Assembly: GCA_016710965.1 (NCBI GenBank)
Contig: JADJTW010000031.1
Location: forward strand, 248,001 to 312,000
DNA from: Flavobacteriales bacterium
GTDB lineage: Bacteria > Bacteroidota > Bacteroidia > Flavobacteriales_F > PHOS-HE28
Direction: 5' to 3'
Length of the DNA: 64,000 nucleotides
The position numbers were made by a program, and so were the translations under genes. Position 1 is the stretch's first letter, and every line of letters starts with the position of its first letter. The notes beneath the pieces were generated by a model, which was given only the letters and a program-made list of their open reading frames with translations, had not been told where the DNA came from and ran no database searches. Positions 40,801 through 49,559 of this stretch are shown piece after piece.

Positions 40801-42183
40801 ATGAAGAACCCACCGTACCGCGCGTTGCTGAGCCTCATCGCCCTGGCGCCCGTGCCGCTCTTCGCGCAGGGAACGCCCGCACCGCTCACCGGCGCATCGT
40901 TCGAGAGCATCACGCGCGGCGCGGTGGGCATGGCGGCGATCATCGGCATCGCATGGGCCTTCAGTGCAAAACGCAAGAGCGTGAACTGGAGAGTGGTGGG
41001 CATCGGCCTCGCCTTTCAATTGGTCATGGCGCTGCTCGTGCTGTACGTGCCTCCCGCCCAATGGGTGTTCGAGATCGTGGGCAAGTGCTTCGTGAAGGTG
41101 CTGGACTTCACCAGAGCTGGCAGCGAGTTCCTCTTCGGCGGCCTGCTCAACGTGAAGAGCTTCGGTTTCATCTTCGCCTTGCAGATCCTCCCTACCATCA
41201 TCTTTTTCAGCGCGCTCACCAGCGTGCTCTTCTACCTCGGCATCATCCAGAAAGTGGTGTATGCCCTCGCATGGGCATTGAACAAGACCATGCGCCTTAG
41301 CGGTGCCGAAAGCTTGAGCACGGCCGGCAACATCTTCCTCGGGCAGACCGAGGCCCCATTGATGATCAAGGCCTACCTGGACAAGATGAACCGCTCGGAG
41401 ATCTTCCTGGTGATGGTGGCGGGCATGGCCACTGTTGCGGGCGGCGTGCTCGCAGCTTACGTGGGATTCCTCGGCGGCGACGATCCCGTGCAGCGCCTCT
41501 TCTTCGCCAAGCACCTGCTCACCGCCAGCGTGATGGCAGCCCCCGGGGCGGTGGTGGTGGCCAAGGTGCTGTTCCCGCAGACCGAGGCCATCGACCAGAA
41601 GATCCAGGTGGGTATGGACAAGGTGGGCACCAACCTGCTCGATGCCATGAGCAACGGCACCACCGAAGGCCTCAAGCTCGCCGCGAACGTCGGTGCCATG
41701 CTCCTGGTCTTCTTCGCCTTCATTGCGATGGCCAACTACGGCTTCGAGAAGTTGGGTGCAGTCACCGGGCTCAACCCTTGGGTGGCCTCCATCTCACATG
41801 GCAACTTCGACAAGCTTTCGTTGCAATTCATCCTGGGCTACCTCTTCGCGCCCATCATGTGGCTCATGGGCGTGGCCGGCGAGGACGTCACGCTGGCCGG
41901 AAGGCTTGTTGGCGAGAAGATCATCGCAAGCGAATTCGTGGGCTATGAAAGCCTCGCGACCTTGAAAGCAAGCGGCGCATTCGCCTACCAGCGTAGCATC
42001 GTCATGTGCACCTACATGCTCTGCGGCTTCGCCAACTTCGCCAGCATCGGCATCCAGATCGGCGGCATCGGATCGCTGGCGCCGAGCAAGCGGCAATGGT
42101 TGAGCGAATTCGGCATGCGCGCGCTGCTCGGAGGTACCCTGGCCTCACTGCTCAGTGCCACCATCGTGGGCATGCTGGTCTAA
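40801..42183 (+). CDS. nupC: Concentrative nucleoside transporter (CNT, NupC family)
   Basis: 460 aa from ATG 40801. N-terminal signal-like segment LLSLIALAPVPLFAQ, then the CNT core: FGGLLNVKSFGFIFALQILPTIIFFSALTSVLFYLGI, LSGAESLSTAGNIFLGQTEAPLMIKAYLDKMNRSEIFLVMVAGMATVAGGVLAAYV (nucleoside-binding GQTEAPL), and ALKASGAFAYQRSIVMCTYMLCGFANFASIGIQIGGIGSLAP at the C-terminal half. Imports nucleosides with Na+ or H+. It complements the two deoxynucleoside kinases found in the window. The cleaved-looking N terminus is a known feature of several Bacteroidota CNTs. Confidence 0.92.
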   Translation: MKNPPYRALLSLIALAPVPLFAQGTPAPLTGASFESITRGAVGMAAIIGIAWAFSAKRKSVNWRVVGIGLAFQLVMALLVLYVPPAQWVFEIVGKCFVKVLDFTRAGSEFLFGGLLNVKSFGFIFALQILPTIIFFSALTSVLFYLGIIQKVVYALAWALNKTMRLSGAESLSTAGNIFLGQTEAPLMIKAYLDKMNRSEIFLVMVAGMATVAGGVLAAYVGFLGGDDPVQRLFFAKHLLTASVMAAPGAVVVAKVLFPQTEAIDQKIQVGMDKVGTNLLDAMSNGTTEGLKLAANVGAMLLVFFAFIAMANYGFEKLGAVTGLNPWVASISHGNFDKLSLQFILGYLFAPIMWLMGVAGEDVTLAGRLVGEKIIASEFVGYESLATLKASGAFAYQRSIVMCTYMLCGFANFASIGIQIGGIGSLAPSKRQWLSEFGMRALLGGTLASLLSATIVGMLV

Positions 42184-42195
42184 TCCGTCCGGAAC

Positions 42196-42777
42196 GTGAA
42201 GAGGCTCGCGCTCATCCTCGTCCTCATCGTGGCCTTGCTCGCAGCGTGGTGGAGCGTGCGCAGCGGGTCGTCGCCCATCGGCCGCAGCGATCGCCCGGCA
42301 GGCCAGGTCCTGGACTCGCTCAGCGGCGTACAGGTGTACCACAACGGAAGCATGGAAGCCACGCACGGCCGGAACATGGTGGATGGCTACAACGTGGGCT
42401 TGAAGTACCAGTGCGTGGAGTTCGTGAAGCGCTATTATCTGCAACGGTACGACCACCGGATGCCTGACAGCTATGGCCACGCGAAGGACTTCTTCGATCC
42501 CCGTACGCAGGATGGCGGACTGAACAAGCGTCGTGGGCTCCTGCAATTCAATAATGCAAGTGCTGCACAACCCCAAGCGGGCGACCTTATCGTGCTCGAT
42601 GGTTGGTCAGGGAATCCATACGGCCACGTGGCCATCATAAGCAAGGTGGGCGACGGCGAAGTGGAGGTGGTGCAGCAGAACTGCGGCAGCACGCGCGACA
42701 TCTACGATCTGGACTTGGTCGACGGGCGATGGCGCGTGGACAACAAGCGCGTGCTTGGCTGGCTGCGCATGAGGTGA
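42196..42777 (+). CDS. CHAP-domain cell-wall hydrolase-like protein
   Basis: 193 aa with a GTG start, 12 nt after the nupC stop. An N-terminal membrane anchor (LALILVLIVALLAAWW) points to a periplasmic location. The CHAP/NlpC-like fold shows the catalytic Cys in VGLKYQCVEFVKRYY (about 75), the His in NPYGHVAIISKV (about 143) and the polar VVQQNCG. AAQPQAGDLIVLDGW is the conserved strand before the His. Likely cleaves peptide or amide bonds in peptidoglycan or glutathionylspermidine-type conjugates; the substrate is not resolvable. Confidence 0.85.
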   Translation: MKRLALILVLIVALLAAWWSVRSGSSPIGRSDRPAGQVLDSLSGVQVYHNGSMEATHGRNMVDGYNVGLKYQCVEFVKRYYLQRYDHRMPDSYGHAKDFFDPRTQDGGLNKRRGLLQFNNASAAQPQAGDLIVLDGWSGNPYGHVAIISKVGDGEVEVVQQNCGSTRDIYDLDLVDGRWRVDNKRVLGWLRMR

Positions 42778-42780
42778 AGC

Positions 42781-42788
42781 TAACTTCA
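42781..42788 (+). promoter_or_regulatory. -7 box TAACTTCA upstream of the secreted protein gene
   Basis: TAACTTCA, 20 nt before ATG 42809. Confidence 0.35.
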
Positions 42789-42808
42789 CGCGCACAACGC
42801 GAACGCCC

Positions 42809-44440
42809 ATGCATTTTCGATCGCTCTTCTCCCTCCTCCTCCTTCCGCTCGCGCTGAGCAGTGCCGCGCAAGCCACGGTAGTCCAGCAAGGCAAGCCGTT
42901 CGTCCGCGCGCTCAAGGGCATGAGCGGCGACCTCCTCACCGTGGTCGATGGCGTGTTCGCCGCAGATGGCAGGCATTTGCTCTACGTGGAGGAAGGGATC
43001 GCTCCGAAGGTGGTACGCTTGGATGCGATGTTGCAGCCCACCGAGGAACTCGTGCTGAAGGACCTGTTGATCGACGGCTTGAAGTGGACGGCCGTCACCG
43101 GCGTGGCCGATGGCGACGGGCTACGCTGCATGCTGGTGAGCAGCACCAAGAAGGGCAGCGAATTCGGGATGGGAACAGTGAGCGCCAGCGGTACGCTCTC
43201 GCTCAGCGGCTTCCGCAAGTTGGCCTCGTTCGACCTGCCGTACGCCAACGACCCATCGAACACCATGGCTGCACGGCCGTTGCCCGACCCCATCCTCTTC
43301 ACCAAGGGGCTGGCCTATGCACAATGCGAGCGGATCGTGCGCTCGAGCGATGGCCAGCATGCGCTGCTGAACCATTTCTCCAACGGGGGCAAGGGCAACA
43401 AGCGCTTCTGCGCCGCCTACCTCGACCATGACTTCGATGTGCTGTGGAACGCGTGCGCCGAGCTTCCTTACGTCGACGAGAGCAGCAGCATCCATCAAGT
43501 GGTGCTTGGCAACGATGGCACGATCCGCCTGCTGGTGTATGTGTTCAACTGCAAAGGCGACGCGGGACTCTCCGACAAGAACTGCCACGAGTTGCACCTC
43601 ACCACCATCACCGACAATGGCAAGACCGTGAGCGATGTAATGCTCGAAAAGGACTTCGTGAGCAGCGCACGCATCCTCGATCGCGGCGATGGCAAAGTGT
43701 CCCTCGCCCTTCGCTATGGATCGCTCACCGGCCAGCCCGGCATGGTGCTCACCTTCGATCCCAGCGATCCGAAGCTCAAGCCCACGCCATTGGTGGCGCA
43801 ACGGCTGCCCAGCATCCGCAAGGCGAAGCTGATGGCCTACGGCGACCCCACCGCCGATCCGCGCAAGCCACCCTCGCGCACCGCCAAGGTGCCCGATGAG
43901 ATCGTGGACCTCTTCGCAACGAAGGATGGAGAATTGCAGGTGGTGGAGACCTTCCTAGAGTTGCAATTCGCGCTGCCCATCGGCGATGCTATCGCCATGC
44001 GGCACCTGAGCGGACCGGTGCGGGTGAGCCAGGTGCTGCCCAACGACAGCATCGGCTGGCAGAAGGTGGTGGAGCGCGCGCTGATGACCACGGCGGGGCA
44101 GGGCTATGAGGGCTCCGAAGCGGTCGACGTGAACGGCGAGCTGCTCCTGTTCCACGGCCACACGCCCAAGGGCTACGAGGCCATCCTGCGCGCTGGCAAC
44201 GAAGCGGGCAGCGGCAAGGACGACCTGCCAGCCGAGCCTCAGGTGCTGAAGGCCGTCCGCCTCGGCGCCGATGGAAGCCTTATCGCCGAAGGCACCGCGC
44301 TGATGATGGATGAAGCCTTCGTGCCATGCCCCACCGGCGTGCTGCTCGAAGCAAACGGTACGCGCGCACTGATCAAGAGCTACGACCGCGGCACGCAATA
44401 CAAATTCACCGTGGTGGACCTCGCGAAGCTTGGCGAGTAG
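42809..44440 (+). CDS. Secreted protein of unknown function
   Basis: 543 aa. Clear signal peptide (FRSLFSLLLLPLALSSAAQA). The mature part is beta-rich with repeated short strands (HLLYVEEGIAPKVVRLDAML, LRCMLVSSTKKGSEFG, VVLGNDGTIRLLVYVFNCKGD, LALRYGSLTGQPGMVLTFDP), consistent with a propeller-like periplasmic or outer-membrane-associated protein. No T9SS domain, no lipobox and no recognised family. It lies between the CHAP protein and the ClC channel in the same direction. Confidence 0.75.
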   Translation: MHFRSLFSLLLLPLALSSAAQATVVQQGKPFVRALKGMSGDLLTVVDGVFAADGRHLLYVEEGIAPKVVRLDAMLQPTEELVLKDLLIDGLKWTAVTGVADGDGLRCMLVSSTKKGSEFGMGTVSASGTLSLSGFRKLASFDLPYANDPSNTMAARPLPDPILFTKGLAYAQCERIVRSSDGQHALLNHFSNGGKGNKRFCAAYLDHDFDVLWNACAELPYVDESSSIHQVVLGNDGTIRLLVYVFNCKGDAGLSDKNCHELHLTTITDNGKTVSDVMLEKDFVSSARILDRGDGKVSLALRYGSLTGQPGMVLTFDPSDPKLKPTPLVAQRLPSIRKAKLMAYGDPTADPRKPPSRTAKVPDEIVDLFATKDGELQVVETFLELQFALPIGDAIAMRHLSGPVRVSQVLPNDSIGWQKVVERALMTTAGQGYEGSEAVDVNGELLLFHGHTPKGYEAILRAGNEAGSGKDDLPAEPQVLKAVRLGADGSLIAEGTALMMDEAFVPCPTGVLLEANGTRALIKSYDRGTQYKFTVVDLAKLGE

Positions 44441-44491
44441 GCGCTGTTGATCACTTCCGTTCGCATGGCCCTTGCCGCGTGGCGCCACGGC

Positions 44492-44499
44492 TACTTTCG
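44492..44499 (+). promoter_or_regulatory. -7 box TACTTTCG of the ClC gene
   Basis: TACTTTCG, 5 nt before ATG 44505, predicting a near-leaderless message and supporting this start over 44472. Confidence 0.5.
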
Positions 44500-44504
44500 C
44501 CGCG

Positions 44505-45932
44505 ATGCCGACCTCCCGACGCAACACGCTCACCGAGAAGTTGCAATCGTTCTTCTCCGGCCTGTTCGCGCGGTTGGGCCGGTTCGTCGTCCGCACGCGA
44601 GCCAAAGACCTCGTCCTGCTCGCATTGCCCTACCAAGTGAGCGCCGTGCTCACTGCGCTCGTGGCGGTGGGCTATGCGTGGCTCTTCCGGTGGATGGAGG
44701 AGCGCAATGCCGATCTGCTCGCGATCGACCATCGCCTCATCTTCCTCTCCGCCCCCATCACCTTCCTGCTCTCGTGGTGGCTGGTCTTCCGCTTCGCACC
44801 GCTCGCTGGCGGCAGTGGCATACCACAGCTCATGGCCGCCGTGGAAGTGGCCACCGAGAAGAAGACCGATCGCTCGTGGCGCTTCCTCAACGTTCGCATC
44901 ATCCTGGTGAAGATCGCCAGCAGTCTGGCCATGGTGGGCGGCGGCGGTGCCATCGGACGAGAGGGCCCCACCTTGCAGATCGCCGGCAGCATCTACCGCA
45001 CCGTTCACAAATTGCTGCCGCCCTTCTGGCCCAAGGTGAGCCGACAGGTGATGATGATCACCGGCGGTGCGGCAGGCTTGAGCGCTGCCTTCAACACACC
45101 GCTGGGCGGGATCGTCTTCGCGGTGGAGGAGCTCACGAAAACGCATATCGCCCAGTTCCGCACGGCGGTGCTCACCGCGGTCATCCTCAGCGGCATGACG
45201 GCGCAATGGCTGCTGGGGCCCTACCTGCTGCTCGGCTATCCGAAGCTCGCGCCCGCCACGGTCAGCTTCATGTACAAGATCCTGCTGCTCTCCGTAGTGG
45301 CCGGATTGCTCGGCGCCCTCTTCTGCCGCGGACTTCTCGCCTTCGATAAGCTGCGACGTCGGCTGAAGCATGCTTGGAGCGCCGGCGCCTTCGCCATCAT
45401 CTGTTCACTGCTGTTCGCCACCACCGTGTACTTCACGGGCGATACCGCGTTGGGCTCGGGCCATCACTTGCTCGAGGGCCATCTCTTCGGCGATACCGTC
45501 GATCCCTCATGGCGCGATGTGACCGGTCGCCTGCTGGGACCCTTGTTCTCCTTCAGCAGCGGTGGTGCGGGGGGCATCTTCGCGCCGTCGCTTGCCAGCG
45601 GTGCCGCCGTCGGTGGCTGGCTCACCGAGCACCTGGGCCTCGCCGACAATCGCGGGCAATTCAACCTGCTGGTGCTCGCGGGCATGACGGCTTTCCTCAC
45701 CGGCGTCACGCGCTCGCCATTCACCAGCGCCATCATCGTTCTGGAGATGACCGACCGGCACAGCGCCATCTTCCAACTGATGTACGCCAGCATCGTGGGC
45801 TACCTCATCGCATACGTGGTGGACCGCAAGAGCTACTACGAGCGCATGAAGGAGCGGCTGTTGAAAGCGCTGCCGGACTACGAAGCGCCGGAAGCACCGC
45901 CGACGGGTGCCGGGCAGAGGCCCACCGTGTAA
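44505..45932 (+). CDS. ClC-family chloride channel or H+/Cl- antiporter
   Basis: 475 aa from ATG 44505. All ClC selectivity-filter motifs are present: GGSGIPQL (about 105, Ser of the GSGIP anion site), VGGGGAIGREGPTLQ (about 150, gating Glu of GREGP), AFNTPLGGIVFAVEE (about 200), and FSSGGAGGIFAPSLASGA (about 350, GxFxP). It has no C-terminal CBS domains. The internal proton-site Glu equivalent could lie in FAVEELTKTH. Exchanger and channel cannot be told apart here. thyA begins 13 nt after the stop and may be read from the same transcript. Confidence 0.92.
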   Translation: MPTSRRNTLTEKLQSFFSGLFARLGRFVVRTRAKDLVLLALPYQVSAVLTALVAVGYAWLFRWMEERNADLLAIDHRLIFLSAPITFLLSWWLVFRFAPLAGGSGIPQLMAAVEVATEKKTDRSWRFLNVRIILVKIASSLAMVGGGGAIGREGPTLQIAGSIYRTVHKLLPPFWPKVSRQVMMITGGAAGLSAAFNTPLGGIVFAVEELTKTHIAQFRTAVLTAVILSGMTAQWLLGPYLLLGYPKLAPATVSFMYKILLLSVVAGLLGALFCRGLLAFDKLRRRLKHAWSAGAFAIICSLLFATTVYFTGDTALGSGHHLLEGHLFGDTVDPSWRDVTGRLLGPLFSFSSGGAGGIFAPSLASGAAVGGWLTEHLGLADNRGQFNLLVLAGMTAFLTGVTRSPFTSAIIVLEMTDRHSAIFQLMYASIVGYLIAYVVDRKSYYERMKERLLKALPDYEAPEAPPTGAGQRPTV

Positions 45933-45945
45933 TTTCACCGCCGCG

Positions 45946-46740
45946 ATGAAGCAATACCACTCCCTCTTACGCCACATCCTGGAGAACGGCACGCGCAAGA
46001 CCGACCGCACCGGCACGGGCACCATCAGTTGTTTCGGCTACCAGATGCGCTTCGATCTGGCGGAAGGATTTCCGCTGCTCACCACGAAGAAGTTGCACGT
46101 GAAGAGCATCATCCACGAACTGCTCTGGTTCCTGAAAGGCGATACGAATATCAAGTACCTGCAGGAGAACGGCGTGAAGATCTGGGACGAGTGGGCCGAT
46201 GCGAATGGCAACCTCGGACCGGTGTACGGTTACCAGTGGCGCAGTTGGGCAACACCCGACGGCCGCACGATCGATCAGATCAGCGAGCTGGTGGCCATGA
46301 TCAAGAAGAACCCGGATAGCCGGCGCCTGATCGTGAGCGCATGGAACCCGGCCGACGTGCCGAACATGGCCCTGCCGCCCTGCCACTGCCTCTTCCAGTT
46401 CTATGTGGCTGATGGGAAGTTGAGCTGCCAGCTCTACCAACGCAGCGCCGACACCTTCCTAGGTGTGCCCTTCAACATCGCGAGCTACGCGCTGCTGACC
46501 ATGATGGTGGCGCAAGTATGCGGCCTGAAGCCCGGTGAGTTCGTACACACCTTCGGCGACGTGCATCTGTACAACGACCACCTCGAACAGGCGAAGCTGC
46601 AATTGACGCGCGAACCACGCGCGCTGCCACGCATGGAGATCGACCCGAGCGTATCCGACATCTTCGGGTTCCGCTTCGAGCACTTCACCCTGAAGGACTA
46701 CGATCCGCATCCGCACATCAAGGCGGCCGTCTCGGTATGA
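45946..46740 (+). CDS. thyA: Thymidylate synthase
   Basis: Converts dUMP to dTMP with methylene-tetrahydrofolate. 264 aa, the same length as E. coli ThyA. Motifs: RTGTGTISCFGYQMRFDL (phosphate loop), ELLWFLKGDTNIKYLQENGVKIWDEWAD, catalytic Cys in PNMALPPCHCLFQFYV, QRSADTFLGVPFNIASYALL (dUMP binding) and VHLYNDHLEQAKLQLTREP. The start at 45946 fits the family; the frame also runs upstream into the ClC gene. It overlaps folA by 4 bp (ATGA). Confidence 0.97.
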   Translation: MKQYHSLLRHILENGTRKTDRTGTGTISCFGYQMRFDLAEGFPLLTTKKLHVKSIIHELLWFLKGDTNIKYLQENGVKIWDEWADANGNLGPVYGYQWRSWATPDGRTIDQISELVAMIKKNPDSRRLIVSAWNPADVPNMALPPCHCLFQFYVADGKLSCQLYQRSADTFLGVPFNIASYALLTMMVAQVCGLKPGEFVHTFGDVHLYNDHLEQAKLQLTREPRALPRMEIDPSVSDIFGFRFEHFTLKDYDPHPHIKAAVSV

Positions 46741-47243
46741 TCGTCAGCGCCATTGCAGCGGTCGCGGAGAACGGGGTGATCGGCCGCGATGGCGATCTGC
46801 CCTGGCACCTGCCCGATGACCTGAGGTTCTTCCAGCAGACCACGCGTGGCCACCACGTGATCACCGGCCGCAAGAACTATGAGAGCATCCCGCTGAAGTA
46901 CCGTCCGCTGAAGGACCGCGTGAACATCGTGGTGACACGCAGCCGAGGGTATGAAGCGCCGGGGGCAGTGGTGGTACACACGCTGGAGGATGCGCTGGCG
47001 CATGCCCGGCTGCACGGCGAGACAGAAGCCTTCATCATCGGCGGTGGTCAGGTCTACCGCGAGGCTTTCGATCGAAAGCTGCTCGACCGCATCTACCTCA
47101 CCCGGGTGCATGCGCAGGTCGAGGGCGACACCAGCTTCCCTGTGATCGAGGGGGGAGCCTGGAGCGAGATCCTTAGAGAAGAGCACCCTGCCGATGAGCG
47201 TCATGCCCACGCCTTCTCCATCGTCATTCTGGAGCGGATCTGA
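46737..47243 (+). CDS. folA: Dihydrofolate reductase
   Basis: 168 aa. Regenerates tetrahydrofolate from the dihydrofolate made by ThyA, and the two genes are translationally coupled (ATGA overlap 46737-46740). Motifs: VSAIAAVAENGVIGRDGDLPWHLPDDLRFF, where the second Asp of PDDL is the catalytic acid, then HHVITGRKNYESIP (NADPH loop), NIVVTRS and FIIGGGQVYREAF. Typical chromosomal DHFR. Confidence 0.96.
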   Translation: MIVSAIAAVAENGVIGRDGDLPWHLPDDLRFFQQTTRGHHVITGRKNYESIPLKYRPLKDRVNIVVTRSRGYEAPGAVVVHTLEDALAHARLHGETEAFIIGGGQVYREAFDRKLLDRIYLTRVHAQVEGDTSFPVIEGGAWSEILREEHPADERHAHAFSIVILERI

Positions 47244-47294
47244 ACCCTCGGCACCGTCCTTGCGTCATACGGCCCGCAACCAACGACGCAAACC

Positions 47295-48092
47295 ATGCGC
47301 TTTACTCATTCCCTCCTCCTCTTCGCCGCTGTGTCGTTCATGGTGGTCGCCTGCCGCAAGGACAAGGACGAAGACCCCATCGACCTGGACTATACCAGCG
47401 CGAGCGACAATGCACGCGCCGATGACGCCTTCTCCGACATGATGAGCGTCGTGGACAAAGCGGTGGTCGACAACGGCCTGCGCGATGAATGCGACCCCAC
47501 GGTCACCTTCGACACGTTGAGCACGCCGCGCACCATCACCATCGATTTCGGCACCGTGAACTGCACCGCCGCGAACGGTCGCACCCGCCGGGGCCGCATC
47601 CTGGTGAGCTATACCGGCCCGTACCGCCAGGAAGGCACCGTGATCACCATCGTACCGGAGAACTATTTCGTGAACAACAACCTCATCCTGGGCACCAAGA
47701 CCATCACCAACCTGGGCCTCGATGCCGATGACAACATCCACTTCGCCATTGCCGTGAATGGTTCGCTCACCACTCCCAGCGGACAGGTGGCCACGCACAC
47801 CGCTGCGCGCACGCGCACGTGGATCGAAGGGTCGGGCACGCCCGAAGTGATCGACGACGTGTACCTGATCACTGGCGGTGGCAGCGGCACCAACCGCAAC
47901 GGCATCCCATACACGATGAGCATCACCAGCCCTTTGCATATCGCCCTCAGCTGCCCTTTCATCACGCAGGGAACGGTGCAGATCACTCCCGCCAGTGGCG
48001 TAGTGCGCACCATCGACTACGGCAACGGCGCCTGCGATGGCACCTTCACCGTAACAGTGAACGGCCAGACCTTCACCGTTACTATCGGCTAG
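47295..48092 (+). CDS. Lipoprotein of unknown function
   Basis: 265 aa. Signal peptide with lipobox MVVAC (residue 20), followed by a charged linker (RKDKDEDPID). The body is mostly beta strands with conserved-looking turns (TITIDFGTVNCTAANGRTRRGRILVSYTGPYRQEGTVITI, YFVNNNLILGTKTITNLG, RTIDYGNGACDGTFTVTVNG). This layout, in which a short CTxxNGRxRxGxI stretch precedes a repeat of strands, is common in Bacteroidota outer-membrane lipoproteins, but no function is known. A perfect hairpin starts 9 bp after its stop. Confidence 0.75.
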   Translation: MRFTHSLLLFAAVSFMVVACRKDKDEDPIDLDYTSASDNARADDAFSDMMSVVDKAVVDNGLRDECDPTVTFDTLSTPRTITIDFGTVNCTAANGRTRRGRILVSYTGPYRQEGTVITIVPENYFVNNNLILGTKTITNLGLDADDNIHFAIAVNGSLTTPSGQVATHTAARTRTWIEGSGTPEVIDDVYLITGGGSGTNRNGIPYTMSITSPLHIALSCPFITQGTVQITPASGVVRTIDYGNGACDGTFTVTVNGQTFTVTIG

Positions 48093-48101
48093 AAGGAGGT
48101 T

Positions 48102-48149
48102 GAAGGGTGCAAGAGTGCGAGGTGATCATCTCGCACTCTTGCACCCTTC
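48102..48149. repeat. Perfect hairpin with octamer words (AAGGGTGC, AAGAGTGC)
   Basis: Perfect 20-bp arms at 48102-48121 and 48130-48149 with an 8-base loop around TGATCA. The left arm is built of two related 8-base words ending in GTGC. It could act as a terminator, but lacks a T-run. The rest of the 333-bp gap to 48426 holds only the promoter box at 48284. Confidence 0.8.
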
Positions 48150-48283
48150 CGCTTTTCGCGCCTCTTGTTTGCCACCAATGCCTTGCACGGAGAGCGTCGG
48201 GCATTCCTTCGCCTCCCCCGAACCGCTCATCCCACCCATTGCCGCTCATCACGTTGCTGTAGGGCGGCGCCAAGTCACCGGCC

Positions 48284-48291
48284 TAGTTTCG
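48284..48291 (+). promoter_or_regulatory. -7 box TAGTTTCG upstream of the LytS-type kinase gene
   Basis: TAGTTTCG, 134 nt before ATG 48426. Confidence 0.4.
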
Positions 48292-48425
48292 TTGCGAGTC
48301 GCAGCATCGGACGTCAAGGCCTTCGAGGGGATCGCCCGCCGTTCCTAGCGCGACGCAAAAGCACAGTCCCGCAACCGGTACCGAGATCCTCAACGTATCG
48401 GAAGCGGGGCTGTCGATCAAGAACC

Positions 48426-49559
48426 ATGGCCTACTTCAGCCGCGTCCCCATCCGCTATCGCACGGTCCTCATCACCGCCGGGGTGCTGGCCACGCTCTTC
48501 CTATTCCAGGCGTACATGCACCACTACGTGTACCAGGACCTGAAGGACATGGGCGAATTCAAATGGCTGCGGGAAGCGCCGGTGCCCTACCTCAACTTCC
48601 TCTTCTGGGCGCTGCTCTGCCCCTTGGTCTATTCCATCTTCCGCCGTTGGCCCTTCAGTTCACGGCCGTTCTGGAAACCGCTGCTCGTCCATGTCGGCTT
48701 CGGCTTCCTCATCGCTGCTTTCCACGAGGTCATCACCAGTAGTATCTATTACGCCATCCTGCAAAGCGTCGGCGACTTCGACTTCGCCGATCCCAAGTAC
48801 CGCGACTGGGCCTATCACTCGCTCGTGCCCGCCATCTTCACCCGCACCATGGAGTATTGGGTGCTCATGGGGGTGCTCATTGCACTGGACGGGGCGCGCA
48901 TGCGGCGCGAGGAGCACGAGCAATTGCTGCGCCTGCGCAACGAGCTCCACATCAGCCAGCTCAACGCGCTGAAGAAGCAGCTTCAGCCGCATTTCCTCTT
49001 CAACACCCTGAACACGGTGAGCGCGCTCATGGACGAGAACCCCGCTGATGCGCGCAAGGTGCTGAGCCGACTGGGCCAGTTGCTGCGCATGACGCTGGAT
49101 AAGACGCAGCGCGACAAGGTGAGCCTTGAGCACGAGCTCGATCACATACGCACGTACCTTGACATCGAGAGCATCCGTTTCCGGGACCGGCTCCATGTGA
49201 CCTACGATGTGCCTGCTGGATTGTTGGGCGCCCAAGTGCCCAGCATGGTGCTCCAACCCCTGGTGGAGAATAGCATCAAGCATGGCACGAATGCGACCAG
49301 CGATCGGGTGGAGATCGTGGTGCGGGGCGAACGGCATGATGGCCGGTTGACGCTTCAGGTGCAAGACAACGGAAAGGGTTGTCGCGATGTCCATGATGCG
49401 ATGGTCAACGGCGGGATCGGTCTTCGGAACGTGAGCGAGCGCATGCGCTTGCTCTACGGCGATCAAGGTTCGCTGCAGATCGAGAGCCCGGACGGCCGTG
49501 GCTTCATTGCCACGGTGACCATGCCATACGAGAACGGACTAAACGGAAGCAGATCATGA
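48426..49559 (+). CDS. LytS-type sensor histidine kinase
   Basis: 377 aa from ATG 48426; upstream in-frame sequence has no membrane or family similarity. About four N-terminal membrane helices (TVLITAGVLATLFLFQAY, YLNFLFWALLCPLVYSIF, LLVHVGFGFLIAAFHEVI, YWVLMGVLIALDG) and a coiled linker lead to the His_kinase domain (LNALKKQLQPHFLFNTLNTVSALM; the His of QPHFLFN is the phospho-acceptor, about 192) and a HATPase_c domain (VLQPLVENSIKHG, VQDNGKG, GGIGLRNVSERM). The signal is unknown. It overlaps the response regulator gene by 4 bp, so the pair is a two-component system. Confidence 0.93.
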   Translation: MAYFSRVPIRYRTVLITAGVLATLFLFQAYMHHYVYQDLKDMGEFKWLREAPVPYLNFLFWALLCPLVYSIFRRWPFSSRPFWKPLLVHVGFGFLIAAFHEVITSSIYYAILQSVGDFDFADPKYRDWAYHSLVPAIFTRTMEYWVLMGVLIALDGARMRREEHEQLLRLRNELHISQLNALKKQLQPHFLFNTLNTVSALMDENPADARKVLSRLGQLLRMTLDKTQRDKVSLEHELDHIRTYLDIESIRFRDRLHVTYDVPAGLLGAQVPSMVLQPLVENSIKHGTNATSDRVEIVVRGERHDGRLTLQVQDNGKGCRDVHDAMVNGGIGLRNVSERMRLLYGDQGSLQIESPDGRGFIATVTMPYENGLNGSRS

